This document shows, one piece after another, positions 47,705-56,537 of a stretch of DNA of 64,000 bases (positions are counted from its first letter, which is position 1; each line of letters begins with the position of its first letter). The stretch is from NCBI GenBank assembly GCA_963849635.1, contig CAWKIA010000008.1, positions 58,122-122,121 of the forward strand, written 5' to 3'. A program made the position numbers and the translations under genes. The stretch comes from CAVRUD01 sp963849635. GTDB taxonomy: Bacteria > Chloroflexota > Chloroflexia > Thermomicrobiales > UBA6265. A model generated the notes under the pieces. It ran no database searches. It saw nothing but the letters and a program-made list of their open reading frames with translations, and was not told the origin of the DNA.

Positions 47705-48382
47705 GTGATATTTGAGAAGAATGCCAGGCCGTCAGATTCTCCATTCGTGGATCAGGTTTGGCATGCCCGGAGCGTGGGTTCCGGAGTGTTCCAATCGGTT
47801 GCTAAGAACAACCTGATGATGGTCGTCACCCTGCGTGATGGCAATGCGATGTTTACCGTGCGCGGACCCGAAACCAGGGCGACCCCGCTGTTTTGCGATG
47901 TGGACGGGGAATGGGTCGGGATCGAGTTTCGGCTTGGCACGTTCATGCCTATGCTGCCCGTCAGTGCGCTGGTTAACAGAGATCTGACGCTTCCCGGGGC
48001 TGGGAAGCGGTCGTTCTGGCTGGACGGATCTGCCTGGCAATTCCCCGACTACGAGAACGCCGACACGTTTGTGAACCGGCTCGTGCGGGAGGGCCTACTT
48101 GTGTGCGAGCCGGTCGTTGATGCGGTGCTGAACGGCCGGCAGAACGACGTTTCAGCGCGCTCGGTGCAGCGGCGGTTCGTGCAGGCAACCGGTCTGTCGC
48201 AGAGAGCACTCCTCCAAATCGAACGTGCCCGAACCGCGATGGCGCTGTTGCAGCGCGGAGTGTCAATTCTCGATACGGTCCATGAGGCGGGATATTACGA
48301 CCAGCCCCATCTGACCCGGTCTTTGAAGCGGCTCTTGGGGCAAACGCCTGCGGAAATTGCAGGAACGACCGTTCTCACGTAG
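47705..48382 (+). CDS. AraC-family transcriptional regulator
   Basis: A 225-residue protein with an N-terminal cupin-like part and the C-terminal AraC helix-turn-helix pair (VSARSVQRRFVQATGLSQRA, ISILD... as SILDTVHEAGYYDQPHLTRS, LKRLLGQTPAEI). The start is GTG 47705; no strong ribosome site is seen. The gene is followed 106 bases on by a RibD/DHFR-fold gene in the same direction, a pairing often seen in soil bacteria. Confidence 0.88.
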   Translation: MIFEKNARPSDSPFVDQVWHARSVGSGVFQSVAKNNLMMVVTLRDGNAMFTVRGPETRATPLFCDVDGEWVGIEFRLGTFMPMLPVSALVNRDLTLPGAGKRSFWLDGSAWQFPDYENADTFVNRLVREGLLVCEPVVDAVLNGRQNDVSARSVQRRFVQATGLSQRALLQIERARTAMALLQRGVSILDTVHEAGYYDQPHLTRSLKRLLGQTPAEIAGTTVLT

Positions 48383-48488
48383 CTGTCGTTATCGTACAAG
48401 ACCAACCCGAAGCGCCGGTCTACGATGAGTGGACCGGCACTTTTGTGCCCATTTTCGCGCGCATCATGGTATCGAGGGAGAACACTTC

Positions 48489-49064
48489 GTGAGGAAAATC
48501 ATCGTTTCGACGTATATGACGTTGGACGGCGTGATTCAGCCGCTCGATTGGTCCCTGAGTTCACAAGACCCTGCCTCTGCCGAGGAACGTGGGAAGTACG
48601 CGCACGATCTGCTTTTCGAGGCGGACGCGCTGCTGCTGGGCCGGGAGACCTATCAGATCTTTGCCGAGGTATGGCCAACCAGGACCGCTGCCGATGACGA
48701 TCCGGGGGCGGCGGGCGTCACCGATCGCATCAACAGTATGCAGAAATACGTGGCCTCAACGACCCTGAGCGAACCCCTCTCCTGGAATGCATCCCTGATT
48801 AAAGGTGATGTGCCGCAAGAGGTCGCGAAGTTGAAAGCGCAGCCCGGGCAAAATATCGTCATCTATGGGTGCGGACAGCTCGCGAGAACACTGCTCGAAC
48901 ACAACTTGGTCGACGAGTTCAGGTTTTGGGTCTTTCCGGCTGTGCGCGGGCGCGGAACCCGGTTGTTCGAGGATGGCGTGAACGCGGACCTGGAGTTGGT
49001 CGAGACCAAAGTCTTTGGTGGTGGGTTCGTGGTCTTGACGTGTCGGCCGAAGGGGGATGCCTAG
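48489..49064 (+). CDS. Dihydrofolate-reductase-fold (RibD C-terminal) protein
   Basis: A 191-residue protein: RKIIVSTYMTLDGVIQPLDW, ADALLLGRETYQIFAEVWP, SLIKGDVPQEVAKLKAQPGQ with NIVIYGCGQLARTLLEHNLVD, and the closing VVLTCRPKG. This matches the YyaP/RibD-like DHFR fold, an NADPH-binding reductase of unknown substrate rather than true folate reductase. GTG 48489 has GGGAG 8 bases upstream. Probably under the upstream AraC regulator. Confidence 0.88.
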   Translation: MRKIIVSTYMTLDGVIQPLDWSLSSQDPASAEERGKYAHDLLFEADALLLGRETYQIFAEVWPTRTAADDDPGAAGVTDRINSMQKYVASTTLSEPLSWNASLIKGDVPQEVAKLKAQPGQNIVIYGCGQLARTLLEHNLVDEFRFWVFPAVRGRGTRLFEDGVNADLELVETKVFGGGFVVLTCRPKGDA

Positions 49065-49148
49065 GCCCTTCCCGCCCGCGCCCCTACGAGATGATGACCC
49101 CTTTGCAGGCAGGACGCTGGTCTCAGCAATGGGGACGAGTGGTAGCGC

Positions 49149-49733
49149 CTATCCGCCACCGCGGCGCAGCGCTACCCAATCCGGGCGGAGAATTGCTACG
49201 CGGACGTGGTCGATGCGGGCGCCGTTGATCTCCAGGTATTCCCGCGCGATCCCTTCTTCGACGAATCCGGCTTTGGCCAGGACCCGGCGAGAGGCGCCGT
49301 TGGTCACGGCCGCGACGGCTTCGATTCGCCAAAGGTTGGCGCCCTCCGGGGAGAGGGCGATGTCGAGGAGGGCGCTGAGCCCGGCGGAGGCATAGCCGAG
49401 ACCCCGGAAGTGTTCCGCGACGGTGTAGCCCACCGAGCCGATCCGGTGTTCGCGGGAGACGACTTCCAGGGTGACCCATCCGACAGGGGTTCCGGCGGCC
49501 AGGATCAGCCACTGGGCTTCGCCGTCGAAGGATGGGTCGACCGGCTGCCGGGAGCGGTGGATCAGCAGTTCGCGGAGAACATCGATGGAGACCTGGCGCA
49601 GTGGCTGATAGCGGCGAGCGGCGGGCTCGGACCGCCAGGCGAAGACGATCTCGGCATCGGCCGGGCTGACCCGCCGCAGGGTGACGGCGGTCACGCTATG
49701 CGGGCGGGACGTACTCGGCTCCGAGTCTGACAT
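49149..49733 (-). CDS. GNAT acetyltransferase, RimJ/RimL type
   Basis: A 194-residue acetyltransferase: VTLRRVSPADAEIVFAWRSE, SVGYTVAEHFRGLGYASAGL (acetyl-CoA loop) and NGASRRVLAKAGFVEEGIAR. The DIAL...NLWRIEAVA segment is typical of RimJ/RimL-like N-acetyltransferases acting on protein N-termini or small amines. The acceptor is unknown. Confidence 0.87.
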   Translation of the reverse strand: MSDSEPSTSRPHSVTAVTLRRVSPADAEIVFAWRSEPAARRYQPLRQVSIDVLRELLIHRSRQPVDPSFDGEAQWLILAAGTPVGWVTLEVVSREHRIGSVGYTVAEHFRGLGYASAGLSALLDIALSPEGANLWRIEAVAAVTNGASRRVLAKAGFVEEGIAREYLEINGARIDHVRVAILRPDWVALRRGGG

Positions 49734-49764
49734 GAAAAGGACTCCAAAGATCGTTCCTGATCGC

Positions 49765-51993
49765 CTATCGCGCTGTCTTGCGTTTCAGCCATGCCGGTGC
49801 CCACCAGTTCCAATCGCCCAGGAGGCGCATTGTCGCCGGGACGAGCAGGGCGCGAACGAGGGTGGCGTCGAGCGCGACCGCCAGGGCCAGGCCCACGCCC
49901 AGGGACTGGACGAGAAGGACGCGGGATGAGGCGAACGCGCCGAAGACGACGACCATGATCAGGGCGGCGCTGGTGATGACCTTACCGGTAGCTTCCAGAC
50001 CGGCCGCGACGGCGGCGACGTTGTCGCCCCGGCGGTCGTACTCCTCGCGGATGCGGGTCAGCATCAGGACTTCGTAGTCCATGCTGAGGCCGAAGACGAA
50101 GCAGAACATCATCACAGGGACGGTGGCCGTCGTGTAGCCGACCGGGTCAAACCCGAACAGGTCCTTTAGGTGGCCTTCCTGGAAGATCCAGACGAGGGCA
50201 CCGTAGGAGGCGCCCAGCGAGAGGAGATTCATCAGGATCGCCTTGAGGGGGAGCAGGACGGAGCGGAGCAGGAGCAACAGGGCGATATAGGTCACCAGGG
50301 TGACGAACCCGATCGCCAGCGGCGCCCGGCGGTTGATCCCGTCGACGAGTTCCATCGTGACCGCGGTGCCGCCACCGACCTTGACGTCAAACGCGCCGTC
50401 GGCCAGAGTGGGGCCGGTGGAGCGCAGCCAGGTGACGGTCTCCTCGTTGAGGGGATCGCTGTCATCGCCGCTCATGAGGACTTCCAGAACCGCGGCGTTC
50501 GCGGTGACGTAGCCAGCCCCGAGTTCACGCAAGTCCGGCCTCGCCTCTAGAGCCGCCGCGACGACCTCGGGCGAGGCGCCGGGGAGGAAGCCTTCGACGT
50601 AGGTCCAGAGGCTGTCGACGCGGCGGACGCCGGGGCGGGTGGCGATCTCCTCACCGATGGATTGCAGGGCGGCGAGGTTGGTGGGGTCGGTCATCTGGCC
50701 CTGGCGGGGGCGGATAAGAACGTAGATCGGCGAAAGAGAGGTCTGGGGGAAGCCAGATTGGACCCGGTCGTAGAGCTGGCGCGACTCCTGGTCGTGGGGA
50801 AGCATCGTCATCCCCGGCGATGCGCCTCTGTAGGCCAGGAAGGGAATTCCGGCGGCGAGGAGGACGCTCAGCGTGGGGAGGAAGACCCACAGCGGGCGGC
50901 GCATGACGGCCAGGGAGAGCCGGTGCCAGAACCCGTCGCCTGACCGGACACGGGGGACGCGGATGGACCACCGGTCGATGCGCGGTCCCAGGATCGCGAG
51001 GACGGCCGCCAGGAATGACAAGCTGAGCCCGACACCCAGGATCACGACCAGGGCGCCGCCGATCGCGATGGTTGTCAGGGCGGGGGTGGGGAAGAAGGCG
51101 AGACCGGAGATCCCGATGGCGACGGTCAGGCCGGAGACGAAAACAGCTTTGCCCGCCGTGGCCATCGTTCGGACCAGGGCATCGTCTGATGGTTTTCCCG
51201 CGGCGAGTTCTTCGCGGAAGCGGCTGACCAGGAAGAGCGAGTAGTCGATCGAGATGGCGAGGCCGATCATGGTGGCGACGTTGAGGACGAAGACGCTGGA
51301 TTCGGTGATGCGAGCCAGAATCCCGATGCCGGCCAGCGTCGCCAGGACGGCCATCACCCCGATCGCGAGGGGCAAGCCGGCGGCGACCAGGCTGCCGAAG
51401 ACGAGGACGAGCAAGAGAAGCGTCACCGGCAGGGTGATTAGCTCTGCCCGGGTGAGATCTTCCTCGGCCAGCGTGGTGAAGGAGCGCGAGGCGGCGGGCC
51501 ATCCGCCCACCTGGATATCCAGGCGATCGCTGTGGACCTCGTCCTTAAACTCGTCGAACTCTTCGGTCGCCTGTTCGACGGAGATATTGAGGTTGATGAT
51601 GGCCAGAGAGGAGCGGCCATCTTCCGAGAGGAGGAGGCTGTCGACCGCACTGTTGCCGGTCGTGCCATAGGTGATGATCGAGGCGACGGTGGGGTCGGAG
51701 TGGAACGGGGCGACCGTCTCCTCGACGGCGGCGATGAAGGCGGGGTCGGTGGCGAGCATCGCCCCGGTGGGGTCGCTGAAGAGCAGGTAGTGGTTGGCTC
51801 CGGTCCGCCCGAACTCGTTCGAGAGGGTTGTATCGACCGCGAAGGCTTCGGTGCCCTCACCGATCCAGCCGCCGGCGATGAGCCGTTCCGACGCCCCCCG
51901 GGAGAGGGGCACGACGACGGCGAAGGCCAGGAGGCTGACCATGAGGACGGCCCAGCGCCGCCGCGCGACGAAGCGACCCCAGCGTTCGAACAT
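49765..51993 (-). CDS. MMPL-family RND transporter
   Basis: A 742-residue transporter with two repeated halves: LITLPVTLLLLVLVFGSLVAAG with MIGLAISIDYSLFLVSRFRE, and FVTLVTYIALLLLLRSV with FGLSMDYEVLMLTRIREEYD. The Asp-Tyr pairs of the proton path are intact. The extracytoplasmic loops differ from those of the transporter at 45386, so the two are not a recent duplication. Convergent with its plus-strand neighbours; it stands alone. Confidence 0.93.
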   Translation of the reverse strand: MFERWGRFVARRRWAVLMVSLLAFAVVVPLSRGASERLIAGGWIGEGTEAFAVDTTLSNEFGRTGANHYLLFSDPTGAMLATDPAFIAAVEETVAPFHSDPTVASIITYGTTGNSAVDSLLLSEDGRSSLAIINLNISVEQATEEFDEFKDEVHSDRLDIQVGGWPAASRSFTTLAEEDLTRAELITLPVTLLLLVLVFGSLVAAGLPLAIGVMAVLATLAGIGILARITESSVFVLNVATMIGLAISIDYSLFLVSRFREELAAGKPSDDALVRTMATAGKAVFVSGLTVAIGISGLAFFPTPALTTIAIGGALVVILGVGLSLSFLAAVLAILGPRIDRWSIRVPRVRSGDGFWHRLSLAVMRRPLWVFLPTLSVLLAAGIPFLAYRGASPGMTMLPHDQESRQLYDRVQSGFPQTSLSPIYVLIRPRQGQMTDPTNLAALQSIGEEIATRPGVRRVDSLWTYVEGFLPGASPEVVAAALEARPDLRELGAGYVTANAAVLEVLMSGDDSDPLNEETVTWLRSTGPTLADGAFDVKVGGGTAVTMELVDGINRRAPLAIGFVTLVTYIALLLLLRSVLLPLKAILMNLLSLGASYGALVWIFQEGHLKDLFGFDPVGYTTATVPVMMFCFVFGLSMDYEVLMLTRIREEYDRRGDNVAAVAAGLEATGKVITSAALIMVVVFGAFASSRVLLVQSLGVGLALAVALDATLVRALLVPATMRLLGDWNWWAPAWLKRKTAR

Positions 51994-52163
51994 CGTGGTG
52001 CGGATACTCCTACGATGTCCGAATTGGTCGTGGCGCTGGCGCCGTCAGGACGGGTGACAGGAGATCGGGATGCATAGCGCGGCCTCGGCGTCGCCCGGGG
52101 CTCACGGCCCAGTCTAACAAGGACAGCCTCTCCGAGGCTAGGGAGGTTAGGAAGCGGAGCGTT

Positions 52164-52898
52164 CTAGGCGCCACGGGAATTCGTCCGGAAGCGTGCGATC
52201 AGGGTGACTGGTACTTCAGCCCAGACTGGCCTTCGCTCCGCCGCGGTGCCCGTGAGGGGTGACTCACTGATGCGCTCCAGGATGAGACCGGCTTCTAACA
52301 TGGTGTTGAGGTAGGTGCTCAGCGTGCGGTGGTAGGCGCCGACTTTTCCTGGCGGCCCAGGGCCGTCATCTGAGCGCCAGTAGCCCTCGGAGAAGTAGCT
52401 GCCGACCGTCCGGATCCATCCCGCTGGCGTCGGCAGTTCTCCTGAGCGTGGCGTTTTGTAGCACGGGTGGGTGATGGCGAACACGAACCAGCCTCCGGGC
52501 CGCAGGACGCGGACGACGCCGCGGGCCACGGGGTCGAGATCTGAGATGTCCATCAAGGCGAGGAAGCAAACGACGCCGTCGAAGGTCGCATTGGCAACGG
52601 ACTCAAGATTTCGGGCGTCGGCGTGGAGATACTCGATGCCTCGTGGTTTGCCCTGTTCGTGACGGCGGGCGATCTCTAGCATGTTTGTCGAGAGGTCGAC
52701 GCCGGTGACGCGTGCACCAAGATCGGCCAGCCGGCGGGATGTCCGACCCTGGCCGCAGCCAAGGTCGCAGACGCGCAGGCCGGCGACCGTGCCGGTGAGC
52801 ATTTCCACGGCGCGGAAGGCGGGATCTTCGTCCATTGCGTCCGGTCCGACCCAATCGTCGTACCAGTCGGCAACCTGGTCATACGAACTCATGGACAC
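52164..52898 (-). CDS. Class I SAM-dependent methyltransferase
   Basis: A 244-residue methyltransferase of the UbiE/type-11 kind: YDQVADWYDDWVGPD at the start, motif I VCDLGCGQGRTSRRLADLGA, VTGVDLSTNMLEIARR, and RVLRPGGWFVFAITHPC. The HPC-containing motif and later FSEGYWRSD are common in small-molecule methyltransferases. GTG 52898 is preferred over ATG 52892 because GAGGAG lies 7 bases upstream. Substrate unknown. Confidence 0.9.
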   Translation of the reverse strand: MSMSSYDQVADWYDDWVGPDAMDEDPAFRAVEMLTGTVAGLRVCDLGCGQGRTSRRLADLGARVTGVDLSTNMLEIARRHEQGKPRGIEYLHADARNLESVANATFDGVVCFLALMDISDLDPVARGVVRVLRPGGWFVFAITHPCYKTPRSGELPTPAGWIRTVGSYFSEGYWRSDDGPGPPGKVGAYHRTLSTYLNTMLEAGLILERISESPLTGTAAERRPVWAEVPVTLIARFRTNSRGA

Positions 52899-52943
52899 GA
52901 TCGTTCTCCTCGTCCGGGCTGTGCAGGTGGTGTTTGGTGATGG

Positions 52944-53864
52944 TTACCCCTCGCCCCGGGCTTCACGGACCTGGGCCCGCACCTCGGCTGGGGTCAGCGT
53001 ATCGATCGAATAGCCGAGGAGCTGTTCGATGTCGCCGCGCTTGTTGTAGCCGAGTGGGCGTGCCCAGGCCCAGAACGCGGTCCAGGTCATATCGGCCATG
53101 TCGACATCGTCATCGTCCGGTGCCGGTGCCGGTGCCGGTGCCGGAGTGGGAGCGGGTTGTCGGGCCGGCCGCTCGGGAGCGGTTGGGCGGGTCGCTGCCA
53201 CGGGGCCGCGTGCTGGCTGGTCGACGGGAGCAGCGGGCTGGCGAATCGGGACCGGTTCTTCACGAGGTTCCGAGCTGTCCCGTGACTCTCTGACGACCGG
53301 GGCGGGGCGGGGCTGGGAAGGGACGGTGGCGATGGCCGGCGGCGCCGGGGCGGCGGGTTCCGCCTGCGCGACCGGTTGCTTTGGTTGAGCGGGCGGAGGG
53401 GACACGCGCTCAGGTGGCGGTTGGACTTGGCGTCGCTCCGGCGGAGCAGCGGCGGGAGTGGGCTCGTCGTCGCCCTTTTCCGAGAACTGGGCGCCGTAGC
53501 CGAGGGCGTTCAAGGCACGGCCAATAGCCTTTGTCTCGGCCTTCTCGATGAAGTCACCAAAATCGCCGGCGGTTTCGGAGCCGTATCCTGTGGCCTTGCC
53601 GCCGGTGGGGACGGAGACGGTCGCCTTAAAGATGGCCATGCCTTCGTCGATGCGAACGTGCTCGGTCAGGATCTCGGCATCCGGGTGCTCGCGCCGGAGC
53701 CAGAGCAGACGCCACTTGACGTCCAGATAGTCCTGGTTGCCGCCGCGGCCGCGAAGCTGGCGCATGTAGGGGGAAGGGTCGAAGCCAGACCGGCCGGCTG
53801 GGCCCTCTTCGCCGATGCTCAGCCCGCTCTCGTCGTCCATGGGAGTATCGTCGCCGTTGCTCAT
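52944..53864 (-). CDS. Rad52/Sak3-like single-strand annealing domain protein with Pro-rich linker
   Basis: Residues 28-125 resemble the phage Sak3/Rad52-like annealing fold: RGRGGNQDYLDVKWRLLWLR, RIDEGMAIFKATVSVPTGG, GYGSETAGDFGDFIEKAETK, AIGRALNALGYGAQF. Then comes a linker of about 120 residues rich in Pro, Ala and Arg, an acidic patch (DDDDVD) and a small helical C-terminal domain (WTAFWAWARPLGYNKRGDIE, LTPAEVRAQVREARG). No phage genes are nearby. It may bind or anneal single-stranded DNA; the C-terminal part may recruit partners. Annotation by pattern memory, moderate certainty. Confidence 0.6.
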   Translation of the reverse strand: MSNGDDTPMDDESGLSIGEEGPAGRSGFDPSPYMRQLRGRGGNQDYLDVKWRLLWLRREHPDAEILTEHVRIDEGMAIFKATVSVPTGGKATGYGSETAGDFGDFIEKAETKAIGRALNALGYGAQFSEKGDDEPTPAAAPPERRQVQPPPERVSPPPAQPKQPVAQAEPAAPAPPAIATVPSQPRPAPVVRESRDSSEPREEPVPIRQPAAPVDQPARGPVAATRPTAPERPARQPAPTPAPAPAPAPDDDDVDMADMTWTAFWAWARPLGYNKRGDIEQLLGYSIDTLTPAEVRAQVREARGEG

Positions 53865-54048
53865 CGTGGTGTTGCTCCCGCGCCGTGGCTGCCACTTGCA
53901 GTCAGCACGGAGTATAGCCCAATACCACCGAAACAGAACAAATGATCGTCTATTGGCGTCAGATCAATCCGGCTGGCGGGATTCTTCGTAATCTGGATGC
54001 CAGCCGCCAGAAGAGAACGTGCCGTTTTCGCCACGAGGAGCATCAAAC

Positions 54049-54738
54049 GTGGACGCAGCCCAACACCACCTGCTTGACCGTCGCCTCTTCCAGAAGCTCT
54101 GCCTGACCGTGCCGATTCCCCTCGCCCTGGGCGTCTTTGGTGGCCGCGCGGGATTCGAGGCCGCGCTGGCGCAGAGCGACGACGATGCCACTCCCGACCC
54201 GCGCGAGGAGATCCTGCTTCCCTCTCCGTCGTGCGAAGACGACGATGACGCCACTGACGAGCAGACCGAAGGGCCGTATTTCACGCCGGATTCGCCCGAG
54301 CGGACCTCGCTGCTGGAGCCCGATATCCCGGGGACGCCGATGATCCTGGCGGGATTGGTGCTCTCGACCCGGTGCGAGCCGGTCCCCAACGCGCTGGTTG
54401 ATTTCTGGCACGCGGACGGTGACGGGGTCTACGACAACGAGGGCTACCGTTGCCGGGGACATCAATTCACCGATGACACGGGGATGTTCTACCTGGAATC
54501 TGTCCTGCCGGGGCTGTATCCCGGGCGGACGCGCCACTTCCACGTCAAGGTCCAGGCACCGGATCAGCCGGTGCTGACGACCCAGCTTTACTTTCCGAAC
54601 CAGGCGGAGAACGAGCAGGACGGCATCTACTCTGATGACCTCCTCATCGAACCCGATGGCGAGGCGGCGGAGCAAGACCCGGCCGATTACGCCGAGGGGA
54701 CGGCGGCGTTTTTCAACTTCGTCCTTGATCTCGGGTAG
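54049..54738 (+). CDS. Intradiol ring-cleavage dioxygenase-like protein
   Basis: A 229-residue protein with an N-terminal signal-like segment (LCLTVPIPLALGVFGGRAG) and the intradiol core: TEGPYFTPDSPERTSL, CEPVPNALVDFWHADGDGVY, FLESVLPGLYPGRTRHFHVK written as FYLESVLPGLYPGR and TRHFHVKVQ. The Fe(III) ligands Tyr, Tyr, His and His appear present (YDNEGY, LYPGR, HFH). Extracytoplasmic relatives are common and their substrates are mostly unknown. GTG 54049 is chosen because GAGGAG lies 8 bases upstream. Confidence 0.85.
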   Translation: MDAAQHHLLDRRLFQKLCLTVPIPLALGVFGGRAGFEAALAQSDDDATPDPREEILLPSPSCEDDDDATDEQTEGPYFTPDSPERTSLLEPDIPGTPMILAGLVLSTRCEPVPNALVDFWHADGDGVYDNEGYRCRGHQFTDDTGMFYLESVLPGLYPGRTRHFHVKVQAPDQPVLTTQLYFPNQAENEQDGIYSDDLLIEPDGEAAEQDPADYAEGTAAFFNFVLDLG

Positions 54739-54783
54739 GCTTGACGGAGAAGGCTTTTCGGCGCCAGGGCGAGGACAGCGGCG

Positions 54784-55080
54784 ATGACGGGCGATCAGGC
54801 AGGGGCGAACCGGAGCGGCGGCGGTGGACCGGAAGAATTGCTGGACATGATCTGGCCGGAAACCGGGCTCCAGGTGACCTCGCGGGCGCCTGTCCGCCCA
54901 AAGGATGGCCTGACCGAGGACGACACGATCGAGATCCAGATCGATTTCGTCACCCTGCACCTGACGCCGCTGGAGTTCATCCAGCTTGCCTCGTTCTTTC
55001 GGATGACTGTTGACGAACTGCTCGAACGGCATCCGGGGATGCAGCGAGCGGTGGTGAACGCGTTCGATATTCGGGATTAG
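54784..55080 (+). CDS. Small acidic protein, unknown
   Basis: A 98-residue protein with a disordered start (TGDQAGANRSGGGGPEEL), a strand region (DDTIEIQIDFVTLHLTPLEF) and a helix with ELLERHPGMQ. Start ATG 54784 with GAGGA upstream. It lies 45 bases after the dioxygenase gene and may be co-transcribed. No family recognised. Confidence 0.55.
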   Translation: MTGDQAGANRSGGGGPEELLDMIWPETGLQVTSRAPVRPKDGLTEDDTIEIQIDFVTLHLTPLEFIQLASFFRMTVDELLERHPGMQRAVVNAFDIRD

Positions 55081-55089
55081 CCAGGGGGC

Positions 55090-55138
55090 GGCGTCCGGCG
55101 TCTGGCGTTCGGCGTTCGGCGTTCGGCGTTCGGCGATT
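55090..55138. repeat. Seven tandem heptads, left arm of a split hairpin
   Basis: Seven 7-base units run without gaps: GGCGTCC, GGCGTCT, four GGCGTTC, GGCGATT. The complementary arm lies at 56494-56528, on the other side of the IS481-type element. Together they match the heptad hairpins at 23484 and 45173. Confidence 0.8.
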
Positions 55139-55160
55139 GGATCAAAGCCAATCACTAAGT

Positions 55161-56458
55161 GTCATCCCGAGCTTGCCTGTTCAGACTGGGGAGAGGGGTA
55201 ACGGGTGTACGGGGACCTGGGTAACACCTGATGCGGCATGCTCGGGCCGAAAGGAGGGCCGGGGGATGCCGTGGCAGGAGCAGTCGGTGATGACGTTGCG
55301 CCAGGAGTTCGTGGAACTGGCCGGACGGGAGGACGCCAACGTGCGGGAGTTGTGCCGGCGCTATGAGATCAGCGCCAGGGGCTACAAGTGGCTCGACCGC
55401 TGGGCGGCGGCTGGGGCGGCGGGGCTGGCCGATCGGTCGCGGCGTCCGCTGCGGTCGCCGGCGCGGACACCGGCTGCCCTGGAGGAGCGCGTGGTGGCGG
55501 TGCGGCGGGCGCATCCGACCTGGGGCGGCCGCAAGATCCACCACTGCCTGCGGCAGCAGGGGGGTGGGCGACGTCCCGGCGCCGAGCACGATCACCGCGA
55601 TCCTGCGCCGCCACGACCTCCTGGCCGCGGCCGCCGACACCCCGCACCCGTGGCAGCGCTTCGAGCACGCCGCGCCCAACGACCTGTGGCAACTCGATTT
55701 CCTGGGCCACCGCCCCGTCGAGGACGGTCAGCGGGTGCACCCGCTGACCGTCCTCGGCGACCATTCCCGCTTCCTGCTCGCCCTTGTCGCCTGCTCCTGC
55801 GAGCAGCAAGAGGTGGTCCAGGCGCACCTGACTGCCTGCTTCCGCCGCTACGGCTTGCCCCGGGCGATCCTGACCGACAACGGCCCGCCCTGGGGCACCA
55901 GCGCCAGTGGCGGCCTCACCGCCTTGGAGGCCTGGCTGTTGCGCCTGGGGATCGCCCCACGCCATGGGCGGGCCTACCACCCCCAGACCCAGGGCAAGGT
56001 CGAGCGCGTGCACGGCACATCGCGCCGACGTCTTCGCCCAGCGTTCCCTCCCTGATCTGGCGGCTTGCCAGCCCGCCTTCGACGCCTTCCGCCAGGTCTA
56101 TAACCACGACCGCCCCCACGAGGCCCTCGCCTATGCCGTGCCCGCCAGCCGCTACGCCGCCAGTTCCCGGGCCTTTCCCGACCCGCTGCCGCCGATCGCC
56201 TACGGGCCGGACGACCAGGTCCGCCTGGTGCGGGACCAGGGGGCGATCGGCTTCCGCGGCGGAGTTGGTTCGTCAGTCGCGGCCTGATCGGGTTGCCGGT
56301 GGCGGTGCGGCCGACCACCACCGATGGCCGCTTCCAGGTCGTCTTTTGTCGGCGTGAGGTCGCCACCCTCGACCTCGCCGCCCCAGACGCGGTGTAACCT
56401 ATGTCCCCGCACACCTGTTACCCCTCTCTCCGGTCCGCACAGACAAGCTCGGGATGAC
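55161..56458. mobile_element. IS481-type insertion sequence with ~68-bp inverted repeats
   Basis: The left end GTCATCCCGAGCTTG continues into GAGAGGGGTAAC, GGTGT and GGGGAC. The right end carries the same order inverted (GTTACCCCTCTC ... CAAGCTCGGGATGAC, ending 56458). About 68 bases can be paired with roughly ten mismatches. It contains one transposase gene and no passenger. No target duplication is obvious. The element lies between two complementary heptad arrays. Confidence 0.82.
55266..56397 (+). pseudogene. IS481-family transposase, frameshifted
   Basis: The N-terminal helix-turn-helix (NVRELCRRYEISARGYKWLD, ARTPAALEERVVAVRRAHPT, WGGRKIHHCL) is followed by an rve-type DDE core: Asp in LWQLDFLGHRPVEDG, Asp in ILTDNGPPWGTS and Glu in YHPQTQGKVERVHGT. 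The tail reads FDAFRQVYNHDRPHEALAYA. Frame changes occur near 55560, 56018 and 56255; the last frame ends RREVATLDLAAPDAV at 56397. All three catalytic residues survive, so the copy is recent or the breaks are errors. Confidence 0.87.
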
Positions 56459-56493
56459 GGGGTGGGCCGGGACAGTCGCGGCACCTTGGACCC

Positions 56494-56528
56494 GGACGCC
56501 GGACGCCGAATGCCGAACGCCTGACGCC
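56494..56528. repeat. Five tandem heptads, right arm of a split hairpin
   Basis: GGACGCC, GGACGCC, GAATGCC, GAACGCC, TGACGCC run without gaps and are the reverse complement of the GGCGTCC/GGCGTTC array at 55090-55138. Confidence 0.78.
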
Positions 56529-56537
56529 AACACTTCC

